Origin: Cellulomonas sp. RIT-PI-Y
Lineage (GTDB): Bacteria; Actinomycetota; Actinomycetes; Actinomycetales; Cellulomonadaceae
NCBI RefSeq assembly: GCF_025642745.1
Contig: NZ_JANZKP010000002.1
Location: 62,001-126,000, forward strand
Direction: 5' to 3'
DNA length: 64,000 nucleotides
The notes beneath the pieces were generated by a model. It saw only the letters and a list, made by a program, of their open reading frames with translations. It had not been told where the DNA came from and ran no database searches. The position numbers and the translations under genes were made by a program. Positions 1-8,389 of the stretch are shown here, one piece after another (the stretch's first letter is position 1; each line of letters begins with the position of its first letter).

Positions 1-16
1 TCGGACGCTCGCGCAG

Positions 17-733
17 ATGGCTACCCCGCACATCGCCGCCGAGAACGGCGACTTCGCCCCCGACGTCCTGATGCCGGGCGACCCGCGCCGCGCCAAGCGG
101 ATCGCGGAGACCGTCCTGGAGGACGCCCGCCTGGTCACCGAGGTCCGCGGCATGCTCGGCTACACCGGCACCTACCGGGGCCGTCCGGTCTCGGTGATGG
201 GCTCCGGCATGGGCATCCCCTCCATCACGATCTACGCCACCGAGCTGTACCGGTTCTTCGGGGTGGAGCGGATCATCCGGATCGGCACCGCCGGCGGCAT
301 GGCGCCGTTCCTCAACGTGGGCGACGTGGTGATCGGCACCGCCGCGCACACCGACTCCGACGTGCTGCGTCGGCTGGTGCCCGGGGCGAACTACTCGGCC
401 GCCCCGGACTTCGGCCTGGCGTCGGCCGCCTACGCCGCGGCCACGACGGCGGAGGGCACCGGTGCGGTCTACGCCGGTGCGATCTTCAGCTCCGACTCGT
501 TCTACAACAACGAGCCGGAGCTGCGCGCCGGCCTGGTCGCGCACGGCACCCTCGGGGTGGAGATGGAGGCCGCCGGTCTGTACGGCGTCGCCGACCGCGA
601 GGGCAAGAAGGCCCTGGCCATCTGCTCGATCTCCGACCTGATGTTCCGCGCCGAGGAGCTCTCCGCCGCCGAGCGCGAGCAGCTGTTCGACCGCGCCGTC
701 CAGCTGGGTCTGGCGGCGTTCGCGAACGCCTGA
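17..733 (+). CDS. deoD: Purine-nucleoside phosphorylase, DeoD type
   Basis: Cleaves purine (deoxy)ribonucleosides with phosphate to free base and (deoxy)ribose 1-phosphate in cytosolic purine salvage. The 238 residues match the usual length of the hexameric DeoD family. Visible family signatures are the phosphate loop MPGDPRRAKRIAE (about 19-31), GTAGGM near 95, the ribose-binding GVEMEAAGLYG (about 180-190) and the catalytic Asp in SISDLMF (D207). The ATG at 17 gives a full N-terminus; only 16 bases precede it in the window, so its ribosome binding site and promoter cannot be judged. A strong hairpin follows the stop. The TrmB-like or MTAP-like phosphorylase families are ruled out by the GVEMEAAGLYG block. 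Confidence 0.95.
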   Translation: MATPHIAAENGDFAPDVLMPGDPRRAKRIAETVLEDARLVTEVRGMLGYTGTYRGRPVSVMGSGMGIPSITIYATELYRFFGVERIIRIGTAGGMAPFLNVGDVVIGTAAHTDSDVLRRLVPGANYSAAPDFGLASAAYAAATTAEGTGAVYAGAIFSSDSFYNNEPELRAGLVAHGTLGVEMEAAGLYGVADREGKKALAICSISDLMFRAEELSAAEREQLFDRAVQLGLAAFANA

Positions 734-742
734 GCACACGGC

Positions 743-777
743 ACGGGGCGTCGGGACCACGGGTCCCGGCGCCCCGT
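743..777. terminator. Bidirectional terminator between deoD and HEAT-repeat gene
   Basis: Arms 743-758 and 762-777 pair (ACGGGGCG-t-CGGGACC with GGTCCCG-g-CGCCCCGT), leaving a 3-nt loop and one T/G mismatch. It sits 10 bases after the deoD stop and between two convergent genes, so it can serve both. There is no U tract, which is common in high-GC actinobacteria. Confidence 0.75.
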
Positions 778-834
778 CGTCGTCCTGCGGGTGAGGACCC
801 CGATCGGCACGGACGCGGGCGGGGCCGGCCCGGC

Positions 835-1527
835 TCAGTCCGGCAGCACCCGGCGCAGCCGCGCCTTCTTCCGGTTCTCCCGGACGATCCACCGCACGTC
901 CGGGTCGTCCACCGCCGCCAGGGCCAGGAATCGCGGCACTCCCGGCTCCGGCGCCCCCGCCACAGCCACGCTCCAGCAGTAGCCCAGCCCCTGGCGCAGC
1001 GTCCGGACGTCCGGCTGCCGGCGCGGACCGGGCGCGAGGGCGCGCAGCCGGTCGGTGGCCAGCCCGCAGACGTCCAGCGCGGCCAGAGCGGTCGCGGGGT
1101 CCCGGAGCAGCCGGGGCTCGCAGATCCCGGCGACGGCGGCCCGGATCACCAGAGGATCGGGGTCCGTCGCCCACAGCAGGGCCGTGGCGCGCAACCGCGC
1201 GGGGTGGTCGTCGCCGAGACGTTGCAGCGCCATCGCCGCGGCCTCCCGCACCCGCCAGAGGCCGTCACGCGCCCGCTCGTGCAGCAGGTCGACGGCGCCC
1301 GGGTCGGCGGCCAGCAGCCGGCCGAGGGCCGCGGTGCCACAGCTGCGCAGGTACTCGTCCGGGTCGTGCACCAGGCGCAGCGTCAGCGCGGGGCCGGCGT
1401 GCTCGACCAGGGCACCCAGGAGCGCCAGATCGCTGCGCGGACCGGGCAGCCCGGAGTGCGCACGGAGATAGGCCGGGACCTCCTGATCGGCGAGCCCCCG
1501 CAGGGCGTCGCGGTGCTGATCGGCCAT
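835..1527 (-). CDS. HEAT-repeat protein
   Basis: A soluble 230-residue protein made almost wholly of alpha-helical HEAT-like repeats. Examples are [40 protein letters not shown] and [15 protein letters not shown], each with the Asp-Pro or Asp-x-x-Val turn followed by an Ala/Leu helix. No catalytic motif is visible, so it is probably a protein-interaction scaffold; the partner is unknown. Translation can be opened further upstream at 1551, but the ATG at 1527 is preferred. A TACGGT -10 box (1540-1535 on the minus strand) lies exactly 7 bases before it, the leaderless arrangement seen repeatedly in this window. It is convergent with deoD and downstream of msrA on the same strand. Confidence 0.7.
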   Translation of the reverse strand: MADQHRDALRGLADQEVPAYLRAHSGLPGPRSDLALLGALVEHAGPALTLRLVHDPDEYLRSCGTAALGRLLAADPGAVDLLHERARDGLWRVREAAAMALQRLGDDHPARLRATALLWATDPDPLVIRAAVAGICEPRLLRDPATALAALDVCGLATDRLRALAPGPRRQPDVRTLRQGLGYCWSVAVAGAPEPGVPRFLALAAVDDPDVRWIVRENRKKARLRRVLPD

Positions 1528-1587
1528 GTGCCGGACCGTAGTCCGGCGCATGGCCTCGTCGCCGGGACGTTCGGCCGGCCGGTGACC

Positions 1588-2268
1588 TCAGGCCGACGCG
1601 ACCCCGTCCACCGGTCGAGGGCAGGACACCCCGGTGCCGCCCAGACCGCAGTACCCGTTCGGGTTCTTGTCCAGGTACTGCTGGTGGTAGTCCTCGGCGT
1701 AGAAGAACGGGCCCGCCTCTTCGGCGGTGCGGATCTCGGTGGTGATCTCCCCGAAGCCGGACCGGGTCAGCCGGTCCTGGAATGCCGCGCGGGTCTCCTC
1801 CGCGGCAGCGGCCTGCTCGGGGGTGGTGGTGTAGACGGTCGACCGGTACTGGGTCCCGGCGTCATTGCCCTGCCGGAAGCCCTGCGTCGGGTCGTGGCCC
1901 TCCCAGAAGGCGCGCAGCAGGTCGGCGTCGGAGATCACCGTCGGGTCGTAGGCGACCAGCACCACCTCGGCGTGCCCGGTCAGGCCGGTGCACACCTCCT
2001 CGTAGGTGGGGTAGGGCGTGAAGCCGCCCTGGTAGCCGACCGCCGTGCTGACGACACCGGGCAGCTGCCAGAACACCCGCTCCGCGCCCCAGAAGCAGCC
2101 CAGGCCGACGACGAGGGTCCGGGTGCCCTCGGGCCATGGGCCCTGGATCGGGGTGCCGAGCACGGTGTGGGTGGTCGGGACGTGGTAGCCGTACGCGTCG
2201 CGGCCCCGCAGGGCGCGCTCCGGGGTGACCATGGTGGTCTTGAGTGCGGAACCGAACAGCCAGTTCAT
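1588..2268 (-). CDS. msrA: Peptide methionine (S)-S-oxide reductase MsrA
   Basis: Reduces methionine-(S)-sulfoxide in proteins, using thioredoxin, as oxidative damage repair. The catalytic GCFWGAE motif (Cys58) is present. The C-terminal [15 protein letters not shown] region carries a recycling cysteine, and a third Cys follows near GVSCP. Length is 226 residues including an N-terminal extension of about 45 residues typical of the bacterial MsrA group. An upstream start at 2325 is open, but the ATG at 2268 is chosen because AAGGAGG lies about 12 bases ahead of it. It is transcribed divergently from the cystathionine synthase gene, so methionine repair and methionine-related sulfur metabolism sit back to back. 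Confidence 0.95.
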   Translation of the reverse strand: MNWLFGSALKTTMVTPERALRGRDAYGYHVPTTHTVLGTPIQGPWPEGTRTLVVGLGCFWGAERVFWQLPGVVSTAVGYQGGFTPYPTYEEVCTGLTGHAEVVLVAYDPTVISDADLLRAFWEGHDPTQGFRQGNDAGTQYRSTVYTTTPEQAAAAEETRAAFQDRLTRSGFGEITTEIRTAEEAGPFFYAEDYHQQYLDKNPNGYCGLGGTGVSCPRPVDGVASA

Positions 2269-2342
2269 CAGGGGCTCCCCTCCTTGCGGGTCCGCGTTCC
2301 TCAACCGGTGACGTCCCCGTGTCATTCCCCGCGCGGAACGCC

Positions 2343-2348
2343 TAGCCT
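2343..2348 (+). promoter_or_regulatory. -10 box of the leaderless cystathionine gamma-synthase gene
   Basis: TAGCCT matches the TANNNT core of actinobacterial -10 boxes. Six bases later stands the GTG at 2355, where transcription would be expected to begin. No ribosome binding site is visible upstream, so a leaderless mRNA is inferred. Confidence 0.5.
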
Positions 2349-2354
2349 GTGCGG

Positions 2355-3563
2355 GTGACGAACCACGAGCAGGACTGGTCCGAGGCAGGTTTCTCCACCC
2401 GGGCGATCCACGCCGGTCAGGCGCCGGATCCGACCACCGGGGCGGTGGTCCCGCCGATCTACCAGGTGTCGACCTACGCCCAGGACGGTGTCGGCGGTCT
2501 CCGCAACGGCTACGAGTACTCCCGCTCGGCGAACCCGACCCGCACCGCGCTCCAGGAGGCGCTGGCCGCCGCGGAGGGCGGGGACGCCGCCTTCGCCTTC
2601 GCCTCCGGCCTGGCCGCTGAGGACACCCTGCTGCGCGCGGTGCTGCGCCCCAGGGACCACGTCGTGATCCCGGACGACGCCTACGGCGGCACCTACCGGC
2701 TGATCGCGCGGGTCTTCGGTCCGTGGGGGATCGAGCACACCCCGGCCGACCTCTCCGACGCCGAGGCGGTGGCCGCGGCGATCCAGCCCGGCCGCACCAA
2801 GCTGATCTGGGCCGAGACCCCGACCAACCCGCTGCTCGGCATCGCCGACATCGAGGTGCTCAGCGGACTGGCCCGCGGCGCGGGCGCCCTGCTGGTGGTC
2901 GACAACACCTTCGCCACGCCGTACCTGCAGCAGCCGCTGGCACTGGGCGCGGACGTGGTGGTGCACTCCACCACCAAGTACATCGGCGGGCACTCCGACG
3001 TGGTCGGCGGCGCGGTGATCACCGCGGACGGGGCACAGTTGCCGGTCGGGCTCACCGGGCCGACCGGGTCGACGGCGCTCGCGGACGCGCTCACCTTCCA
3101 CCAGAACGCCTCGGGCGCCGTGGCCGGGCCGTTCGACGGCTGGCTCACCCTGCGAGGGCTGAAGACCCTGGGCGTCCGGATGGACCGGCACTGCGCGAAC
3201 GCCGCCGCGGTCGCCCGGTTCCTGGTCGAGCGGGACGACGTCCCGGCGGTGATCTACCCCGGTCTGGAGTCGCACCCCCAGCACGACGTCGCCGCGCGGC
3301 AGATGTCCGGGTTCGGCGGGATGGTGTCCTTCCGGGCCGGCAGTGCCGAGCGCGCCGCCGCGATCTGCGCCCGGACCCGGGTGTTCACCCTGGCCGAGTC
3401 GCTGGGCGGGGTGGAGTCGCTGATCGAGCTCCCGGCCCGGATGACCCACGGTTCGGTGGCGGGCACCGCGCTGGAGGTGCCGGACGACCTGGTCCGCCTG
3501 AGTGTCGGCATCGAGGACGAGTCCGACCTGATCGCGGACCTGATCCGGGCGCTGGACCAGTGA
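2355..3563 (+). CDS. metB: Cystathionine gamma-synthase family PLP enzyme
   Basis: Trans-sulfuration enzyme that joins cysteine to an activated homoserine to give cystathionine. The PLP-fold Cys/Met metabolism family signature is clear: [17 protein letters not shown] near the N-terminus, [13 protein letters not shown], and the PLP lysine in [15 protein letters not shown] (about K208). Length is 402 residues, normal for the family. The reading frame also opens at GTG 2349, but the GTG at 2355 fits the -10 spacing. The stop overlaps the start of the next gene (GTGA). From sequence alone it could also act as cystathionine gamma-lyase or O-acetylhomoserine sulfhydrylase. Adjacency to msrA and an order like M. 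tuberculosis metB-greA favour MetB. Confidence 0.85.
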   Translation: MTNHEQDWSEAGFSTRAIHAGQAPDPTTGAVVPPIYQVSTYAQDGVGGLRNGYEYSRSANPTRTALQEALAAAEGGDAAFAFASGLAAEDTLLRAVLRPRDHVVIPDDAYGGTYRLIARVFGPWGIEHTPADLSDAEAVAAAIQPGRTKLIWAETPTNPLLGIADIEVLSGLARGAGALLVVDNTFATPYLQQPLALGADVVVHSTTKYIGGHSDVVGGAVITADGAQLPVGLTGPTGSTALADALTFHQNASGAVAGPFDGWLTLRGLKTLGVRMDRHCANAAAVARFLVERDDVPAVIYPGLESHPQHDVAARQMSGFGGMVSFRAGSAERAAAICARTRVFTLAESLGGVESLIELPARMTHGSVAGTALEVPDDLVRLSVGIEDESDLIADLIRALDQ

Positions 3564-4735
3564 GGTCCCGCCGCAGGCCGGCACTGCACGAGGGCGACCT
3601 CGCCACCGGCCACACGCCCCAGGGCTGGTCGGCCGAGCAGTCGGTGACCCCGGCGGTCCGGGCCGCCGCCGCCTGGTCCTGGCGGTTTCTGCTGATCGCC
3701 GGGGCCGCTGCGGCAGCGCTGTGGCTGATCGGCTACTTCAAGGTGATCGTGGTCTCGGTGGCCGTGGCACTGCTGCTCACCGTGCTGCTCAACCCGGTGG
3801 CGGCCTTCCTGCGGCGCCGCCTGCACTTCGGCCGGACGCTCGCGGCGATCAGCTCGGTGATCGGGTTGCTCGCGGTGGTGGCCGCGCTGGTGGTGCTGGC
3901 CGGGCGGTCGATCGCCGCCGGGTTCGGCGATCTGAGCGACCAGGCGTCCGAGGGCGTGGACAAGCTGCTCGACTGGCTGGCCACCAGTCCGTTGCAGGTC
4001 ACGTCGGCCCAGGTCGGCGATCTGGTGGACCAGGGTCGCGAGCAGCTGCAGAACAACGCCTCGAGCCTGTTGTCCGGTGCGCTGTCGGTGACCACCACGG
4101 TCGGTCACGTCGCAGCCGGGGCGCTGATCTCCCTGTTCTGCACCTTCTTCTTCCTGCGCGAGGGCCGTACGGTCTGGTCCTGGGTGGTCGGCCTGCTGCC
4201 GCGCAGCGTGCGCGAGCGGGTGCACCAGGCGGGCCGTCGTGGCCTGGTCACGCTCAGCGCGTACACCCGCACCCAGATCCTGGTGGCCTTCGTCGACGCG
4301 GTCGGCATCGGCATCGGCGCGGCCATCCTGCAGGTGCCGCTGGCGCTTCCGCTGGCGACGCTGGTGTTCGTCGGCTCGTTCATCCCGATCGTCGGCGCGA
4401 TCGTCACCGGTGCGGTCGCCGTGCTGGTGGCGCTGGTCGCGCACGGACCCGTGATCGCGCTGATCATGCTCGGCGTCGTCCTGCTGGTGCAGCAGCTGGA
4501 GGGGCACATCCTGCAGCCGTTCCTGATGGGGCATGCGGTGTCCCTGCACCCGGTGGCGGTGCTGCTGGTCGTGACCGCGGGATCGATGGCGGCCGGGATC
4601 GTCGGCGCGCTGTTCGCGGTGCCGATCGCCGCGGTGCTGAACACCGTGGTGCTCTACCTGCACGGGCACGACAAGTTCCCCCAGCTCGGCACGGAGGACC
4701 ACGTCGCGCAGCGGACCCCGAGAGCCGCCGCGTGA
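3560..4735 (+). CDS. AI-2E family transporter (TqsA/PerM-like permease)
   Basis: Integral membrane protein of the AI-2E exporter/UPF0118 family. The 391 residues carry the family pattern: two early hydrophobic segments (about 45-85), one near 95-115, a soluble stretch rich in Gln/Asp (about 120-190), then five further segments. The hallmark of the second half, VGSFIPIVGAIVTGAVAVLVAL, and an EGHILQPFLMGHAVSLHPVAVL block are present. The GTG start overlaps the upstream stop by GTGA and its own TGA overlaps the next GTG in the same way. Three unrelated genes are therefore translationally coupled. The substrate is unknown; the family name is historical and does not prove AI-2 export. Confidence 0.85.
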   Translation: MRSRRRPALHEGDLATGHTPQGWSAEQSVTPAVRAAAAWSWRFLLIAGAAAAALWLIGYFKVIVVSVAVALLLTVLLNPVAAFLRRRLHFGRTLAAISSVIGLLAVVAALVVLAGRSIAAGFGDLSDQASEGVDKLLDWLATSPLQVTSAQVGDLVDQGREQLQNNASSLLSGALSVTTTVGHVAAGALISLFCTFFFLREGRTVWSWVVGLLPRSVRERVHQAGRRGLVTLSAYTRTQILVAFVDAVGIGIGAAILQVPLALPLATLVFVGSFIPIVGAIVTGAVAVLVALVAHGPVIALIMLGVVLLVQQLEGHILQPFLMGHAVSLHPVAVLLVVTAGSMAAGIVGALFAVPIAAVLNTVVLYLHGHDKFPQLGTEDHVAQRTPRAAA

Positions 4736-5937
4736 CCTTCCTCGATGACGTGCGGGCGGCAGCGGAGCTGCTCGACGGTGTGGTCACGCGCACGCCGGTC
4801 GAGTTCTCCCGTGCCCTGAGTCAGATCGCCGGGACCGACGTCTACCTCAAGTGCGAGAACCTGCAGCGCTCCGGCTCGTTCAAGGTCCGCGGCGCCTACG
4901 TGCGGATGGCCCGGCTGACCGACGAGGAGAAGGCCCGCGGCGTGGTCGCGGCGAGCGCGGGCAACCACGCTCAGGGTGTCGCCCTGGCGGCCGCCAAGCT
5001 CGGGATCGACGCGGTGGTCTACATGCCGATCGACGCCGCGCTGCCCAAGATCGCCGCCACCCGGGAGTACGGCGCCGAGGTCCGGTTGCACGGTGTGACC
5101 GTGGACGAGGCGCTGGCCGCCGCCCGCGCGGAGTCCGAGCGCACCGGCGCCGTGCTGATCCACCCGTTCGACCACCACGACGTCGTGGTCGGGCAGGGCA
5201 CCCTGGCGCTGGAGATCGTCGAGCAGGTGCCGCAGGCCGCGACGGTGCTGGTGCCGGTCGGCGGCGGCGGGCTGGCCGCCGGGATGCAGGGCGCGCTGGC
5301 CGAGCTCCGGCCGGACGTCCGGGTGATCGGGGTGCAGGCCGCCCGGGCCGCCGCCTACCCGGCCTCGCTCGCCGCGGGCAAGCCGACCACGGCCCCCGAG
5401 CTGCACACGATGGCGGACGGGATCGCGGTCGGCACCCCCGGCCGGGTGCCCTTCGACCTGCTGCACCGGCACGACACCGAGGTCCGGACCGTGTCGGAGG
5501 AGGACCTGTCCCGCGCCCTGCTGCTCACCACCGAGCGGGCCAAGCTGCTGGTGGAGCCGGCGGGCGCCGCCGGGGTGGCCGCGGTGATGGCCGGGGGACC
5601 GGGGGCGTTCACCGGGCCCGTGGTGGTGCTGCTCTCCGGCGGGAACATCGACCCGTTGGTCCTGCTCCGGGTGGTCCGGCACGGCCTGGCCTCCTCCGGC
5701 CGCTACCTGCAGCTGCGGGTCCGGCTGCACGACACCCCGGGCGCCCTGGCCGGGCTGCTGCGCGAGCTCGCCCGGCTCGGCACCAACGTCATGCACGTGA
5801 ACCACACCCGCACCGGCGTCGACCTGGACGTCGACGAGGTCGAGGTCGAACTCCAGGTCGAGACCAAGGGACCCGAGCACTGCGCGGGCGTCCTGGCGCG
5901 GCTGCGCGACGACGGGTACCGGTTGTCCGAGCACTGA
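4732..5937 (+). CDS. ilvA: Threonine ammonia-lyase (threonine dehydratase)
   Basis: PLP enzyme that deaminates threonine to 2-oxobutyrate, the first step toward isoleucine. The PLP lysine is in SGSFKVRGA (K51). ASAGNHAQG, the phosphate-binding GGGGLAAG and the C-terminal ACT-like regulatory region (about 325-401, starting LQLRVRLHDTPGALAGL) are visible. Its 401 residues fit the short one-ACT class (TdcB/IlvA short form), not the two-ACT 500-residue IlvA. It may therefore be biosynthetic or catabolic; the ACT domain argues for allosteric control. Start is the GTG overlapping the transporter stop. A hairpin terminator begins 1 base after the stop. Confidence 0.9.
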   Translation: MTFLDDVRAAAELLDGVVTRTPVEFSRALSQIAGTDVYLKCENLQRSGSFKVRGAYVRMARLTDEEKARGVVAASAGNHAQGVALAAAKLGIDAVVYMPIDAALPKIAATREYGAEVRLHGVTVDEALAAARAESERTGAVLIHPFDHHDVVVGQGTLALEIVEQVPQAATVLVPVGGGGLAAGMQGALAELRPDVRVIGVQAARAAAYPASLAAGKPTTAPELHTMADGIAVGTPGRVPFDLLHRHDTEVRTVSEEDLSRALLLTTERAKLLVEPAGAAGVAAVMAGGPGAFTGPVVVLLSGGNIDPLVLLRVVRHGLASSGRYLQLRVRLHDTPGALAGLLRELARLGTNVMHVNHTRTGVDLDVDEVEVELQVETKGPEHCAGVLARLRDDGYRLSEH

Positions 5938-5971
5938 GAAGGCCCGCCCCCCAGGAGGGGAGCGGGCCTTC
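5938..5971. terminator. Bidirectional terminator between ilvA and greA
   Basis: A perfect 10-bp stem, GAAGGCCCGC (5938-5947) with GCGGGCCTTC (5962-5971), lies between convergent ilvA and greA and can end both transcripts. On the plus strand it is followed by CCGGG, not a T run. Confidence 0.75.
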
Positions 5972-5985
5972 CGGGTGCGGCGTCG

Positions 5986-6474
5986 TCAGCCCACGAACGG
6001 CTTCGCGCTGAGGATCTTCACCGGGATGTCCTTGCCGTTCGGCGCGGTGTAGGACGTCGAGTCGCCGACCTGGTGGCCGTTGATCGACTCGCCCAGCGGC
6101 GAGGTCGGGGAGAACACGTCGATGTCGGCGGTGCCGGCGATCTCCCGGGAGCCGAGCAGGAAGGTCATCTCGTCGCCCGCGACCTCGGCGACGACGACCA
6201 TCCCCGGCTCGACCACGCCGTCGTCCGGCGGGGTGCCGATCTGCACGTTGCGCAGCTTGGCCTGGAGCTCGCGGATCCGCGCCTCCTGCTTGGCCTGCTC
6301 CTCGCGTGCGGCGTGGTAGCCGCCGTTCTCCTTCAGGTCGCCCTCGTCACGAGCGGCGGCGATGCGCTCGGTGACCTCGGCGCGACCCGCACCCTCGAGG
6401 TGCTCCAGCTCCGCCTTGAGGCGGTCGTAGGCCTCCTGCGTCAACCAGGTGGTGGCCTGCGTCGTGTCGGTCAC
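5986..6474 (-). CDS. greA: Transcription elongation factor GreA
   Basis: Binds the RNA polymerase secondary channel and stimulates cleavage of backtracked RNA. The 162-residue protein has the two-domain GreA build. An N-terminal antiparallel coiled coil (about 10-85) carries the acidic tip RIAAARDEGDLKENGGYH, whose D and E residues coordinate the cleavage metal. An FKBP-like domain with LGSREIAG and SPLGESINGHQVGD follows. The start is the GTG at 6474, with GGAAGGAG about 7 bases upstream. Transcription probably begins near 6628 from a TATGAT box, giving a leader of about 150 nt. Position next to DUF4307 and mca matches the mycobacterial order. Confidence 0.95.
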   Translation of the reverse strand: MTDTTQATTWLTQEAYDRLKAELEHLEGAGRAEVTERIAAARDEGDLKENGGYHAAREEQAKQEARIRELQAKLRNVQIGTPPDDGVVEPGMVVVAEVAGDEMTFLLGSREIAGTADIDVFSPTSPLGESINGHQVGDSTSYTAPNGKDIPVKILSAKPFVG

Positions 6475-6634
6475 GTCCCACTCCTTCCAGCAACGGGCGC
6501 ACCCTGGGGTGGCTGCGCTCGAAAAATCGCCTCGCCCCGACGTGCGTGCGTGTCCGCGACGGGTGGGAACGGGTGCTCCGCCTCACGGTCGCATCGACGG
6601 TCACGTCGGACCGAGGCGGCGTCTTGAATCCGCC

Positions 6635-6640
6635 ATCATA
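6635..6640 (-). promoter_or_regulatory. -10 box for greA
   Basis: TATGAT on the minus strand (reading 6640 to 6635) is close to the ideal -10 and is the best-matching box in this intergenic stretch. With it, greA would have a leader of about 150 nt. I see no clear ORF or riboswitch in that leader. Confidence 0.45.
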
Positions 6641-6666
6641 GCGAAGAAGCGGTCACAAGGCCCGGT

Positions 6667-7107
6667 TCATCGCGCCTCGCACCCGTGGACGACGGCGGTC
6701 ACGGCCTCCTCGGCGGTGGGAACGGTCGCGGTCACCCGGGTGGTCTGCTCGGCGGACGGGCCCACGGTGATCTGCTGCACGCCCACCTCCGCGTGGCTGT
6801 TGCTGAGCGCCTGCACCCGGCACACCGCGACCTCGCCGGGGTCCTGGATCACGTCGAAGGTGATCTCCACCGCCGTGCTGCCGTCGATCCGATACCCGAC
6901 CTCGTTCCAGCGCACCGCGGTCCCCGCCGCGCCCAGGCCGATCCAGATCACGATGCCCAGGCCGACCGCCGCGAGCACCACCAGACCGATCCGGGCCGCG
7001 CGACGCCGGGTCGGGGACGCGGTGGGTCCGTACCGGCCGGCGGGGGGCTGGACGCTGCTCACGGGGACTCCTGTCGGTTCGGCCGTGTCGGACGGATGAG
7101 CGATCAT
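6667..7107 (-). CDS. DUF4307 membrane protein
   Basis: A 146-residue single-pass membrane protein. It has a cytosolic basic N-terminus, one hydrophobic segment (about 40-62) and an extracytoplasmic beta-rich domain of about 80 residues with two cysteines (one in VCRVQALSNS, one in the final VHGCEAR). Those two could form a disulfide. This is the DUF4307 family, present between greA and mca in many actinobacteria (Rv1081c in M. tuberculosis); its function is unknown. The ATG at 7107 is chosen over an upstream opening at 7155 because AAGGGA lies just before it. It is divergent from mca across 53 bases. Confidence 0.8.
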   Translation of the reverse strand: MIAHPSDTAEPTGVPVSSVQPPAGRYGPTASPTRRRAARIGLVVLAAVGLGIVIWIGLGAAGTAVRWNEVGYRIDGSTAVEITFDVIQDPGEVAVCRVQALSNSHAEVGVQQITVGPSAEQTTRVTATVPTAEEAVTAVVHGCEAR

Positions 7108-7160
7108 TGTCCCTTGTCGGGTCCGGACCCGACGACGCGACCAGAAGGAAGCCACGGAAC

Positions 7161-8030
7161 GTGACCGAGCAGCTCCGCCTGATGGCGGTCCACGCCCACC
7201 CGGACGACGAGTCGAGCAAGGGCGCCGCGACCACCGCCCGCTACGCCGCGCAGGGGGTGGACGTCCTGATCGTCACCTGCACCGGTGGCGAGCGCGGGGA
7301 CATCCTCAACCCGCACTACCCGCCCTTCTCCGGCACTCCGGAGGAGATGGGGCGGATCCGCCGCGCCGAGATGGCGGCCGCGGCCGCCGCGCTCGGGGTG
7401 CGCCAGCAATGGCTGGGCTTCGTCGACTCGGGGCTGCCCGAGGGCGACCCGCTGCCGCCGCTGCCGGAGGGCTCCTTCGGCCTGCAGCCGCTGGAGGACG
7501 CCTCGGCCCCGCTGGTCGCCGCGGTCCGCGCGTTCCGGCCGCACGTGATCACCACGTACGACCCCACCGGCGGCTACCCGCACCCGGACCACATCATGAC
7601 CCACCGGGTGGCCTTCGAGGCCTTCCACGCCGCGGGTGACCCGGAGCGCTACCGGGGCGCCGGCGAGCCGTGGACCCCGTCGAAGCTCTACTACAACCAC
7701 GGCTTCTCGATGAAGCGGCTGCGCACCGTGCACGAGGCGATGATCGCCCGGGGCCTGGAGTCGCCGTTCGGGGAGTGGGTCGAGTCCCGGGCCGCCAGGG
7801 AGATGCCCGAGCGCGAGGTCACCACCCTGGTGCCGGTCGCCGAGTTCTTCGAGCAGCGTGACGCGGCCCTGCGTGCGCACGCCACCCAGATCGACCCGGA
7901 GGGCTTCTTCTTCGGCATCCCGCGCGAGCTCGAGCGGGAGGTGTGGCCCTGGGACGAGTACGAGCTCGCCGAGTCCCGGGTGCCGACGGCCCTGCCCGAG
8001 GACGACCTGTTCGCGGGGCTGCGCGGATGA
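7161..8030 (+). CDS. mca: Mycothiol S-conjugate amidase
   Basis: Zinc amidase that splits mycothiol-toxin conjugates into a mercapturic acid and GlcN-Ins, the actinobacterial detoxification route. The LmbE/PIG-L metal motif HAHPDDES is at residues 10-17, with the third ligand in GGYPHPDHIMTH. At 289 residues it has the Mca length, and it retains KLYYNHGF and an FFGIPRE C-terminal region. It is distinguished from the second LmbE-type gene in this window (mshB, 50.2 kb). The GTG at 7161 is preferred over the longer TTG frame because AGAAGGAA precedes it by about 10 bases. The stop overlaps the next start by ATGA. Confidence 0.92.
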   Translation: MTEQLRLMAVHAHPDDESSKGAATTARYAAQGVDVLIVTCTGGERGDILNPHYPPFSGTPEEMGRIRRAEMAAAAAALGVRQQWLGFVDSGLPEGDPLPPLPEGSFGLQPLEDASAPLVAAVRAFRPHVITTYDPTGGYPHPDHIMTHRVAFEAFHAAGDPERYRGAGEPWTPSKLYYNHGFSMKRLRTVHEAMIARGLESPFGEWVESRAAREMPEREVTTLVPVAEFFEQRDAALRAHATQIDPEGFFFGIPRELEREVWPWDEYELAESRVPTALPEDDLFAGLRG

Positions 8031-8389
8031 GCGCCGCGACGCTGCACGGTGCCTGGCTCCAGGTGTGGGCCGAGGTCGGACCGAGCCCGAGTCCGAGCGT
8101 CCAGGAGATCCCGCCCGCGGACCAGACCTCGCCGGGGCTGATCGGCTTCCTGGTGACGTTCGGTGTGGCGATCGCCGTGATGCTGCTGGGGTACTCGCTG
8201 GTCCGCAAGCTCCGCCGGGTCGAACGACGCGGACGTCAGCTGGAGGCCGAGGAGCGGGCGGCGGCCGAGGCGGCGCGGCAGGAGAGCTCCGGTGGCCCCG
8301 CTGACGGCGCTCGCGGGGAGCGGTCCGGTGGTCCGGAGGGGACGCGGACGGACGCGGATCCCGGAGCGGACGGCGTGGACCCCCGATGA
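8027..8389 (+). CDS. Small single-pass membrane protein linked to mca
   Basis: A 120-residue protein of unknown function. It has a short N-terminal stretch, one membrane segment (about 40-60, GLIGFLVTFGVAIAVMLLGY), then a charged helical region RKLRRVERRGRQLEAEE and a low-complexity Gly/Asp-rich tail. A gene of this type follows mca in M. tuberculosis (Rv1083), so the pairing looks old. ATG overlaps the mca stop (ATGA) and its TGA overlaps the next ATG. The coupling suggests that the three proteins are made together. No enzymatic motif is visible; a membrane anchor or scaffold role is only a guess. Confidence 0.7.
   Translation: MSAATLHGAWLQVWAEVGPSPSPSVQEIPPADQTSPGLIGFLVTFGVAIAVMLLGYSLVRKLRRVERRGRQLEAEERAAAEAARQESSGGPADGARGERSGGPEGTRTDADPGADGVDPR

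Noticed and set aside
3254-4702. Long minus-strand open frame (482 codons) opposite the AI-2E transporter and metB
   Set aside because: Translation is Arg/His/Gln-rich low complexity with no domain; it mirrors the high-GC third codon positions of the real plus-strand genes.
6475-6634. Leader peptide or riboswitch ahead of greA
   Set aside because: An open frame exists on the minus strand, but it is Arg/His rich, has no good ribosome binding site and runs into greA out of phase; no conserved RNA fold is recognised.
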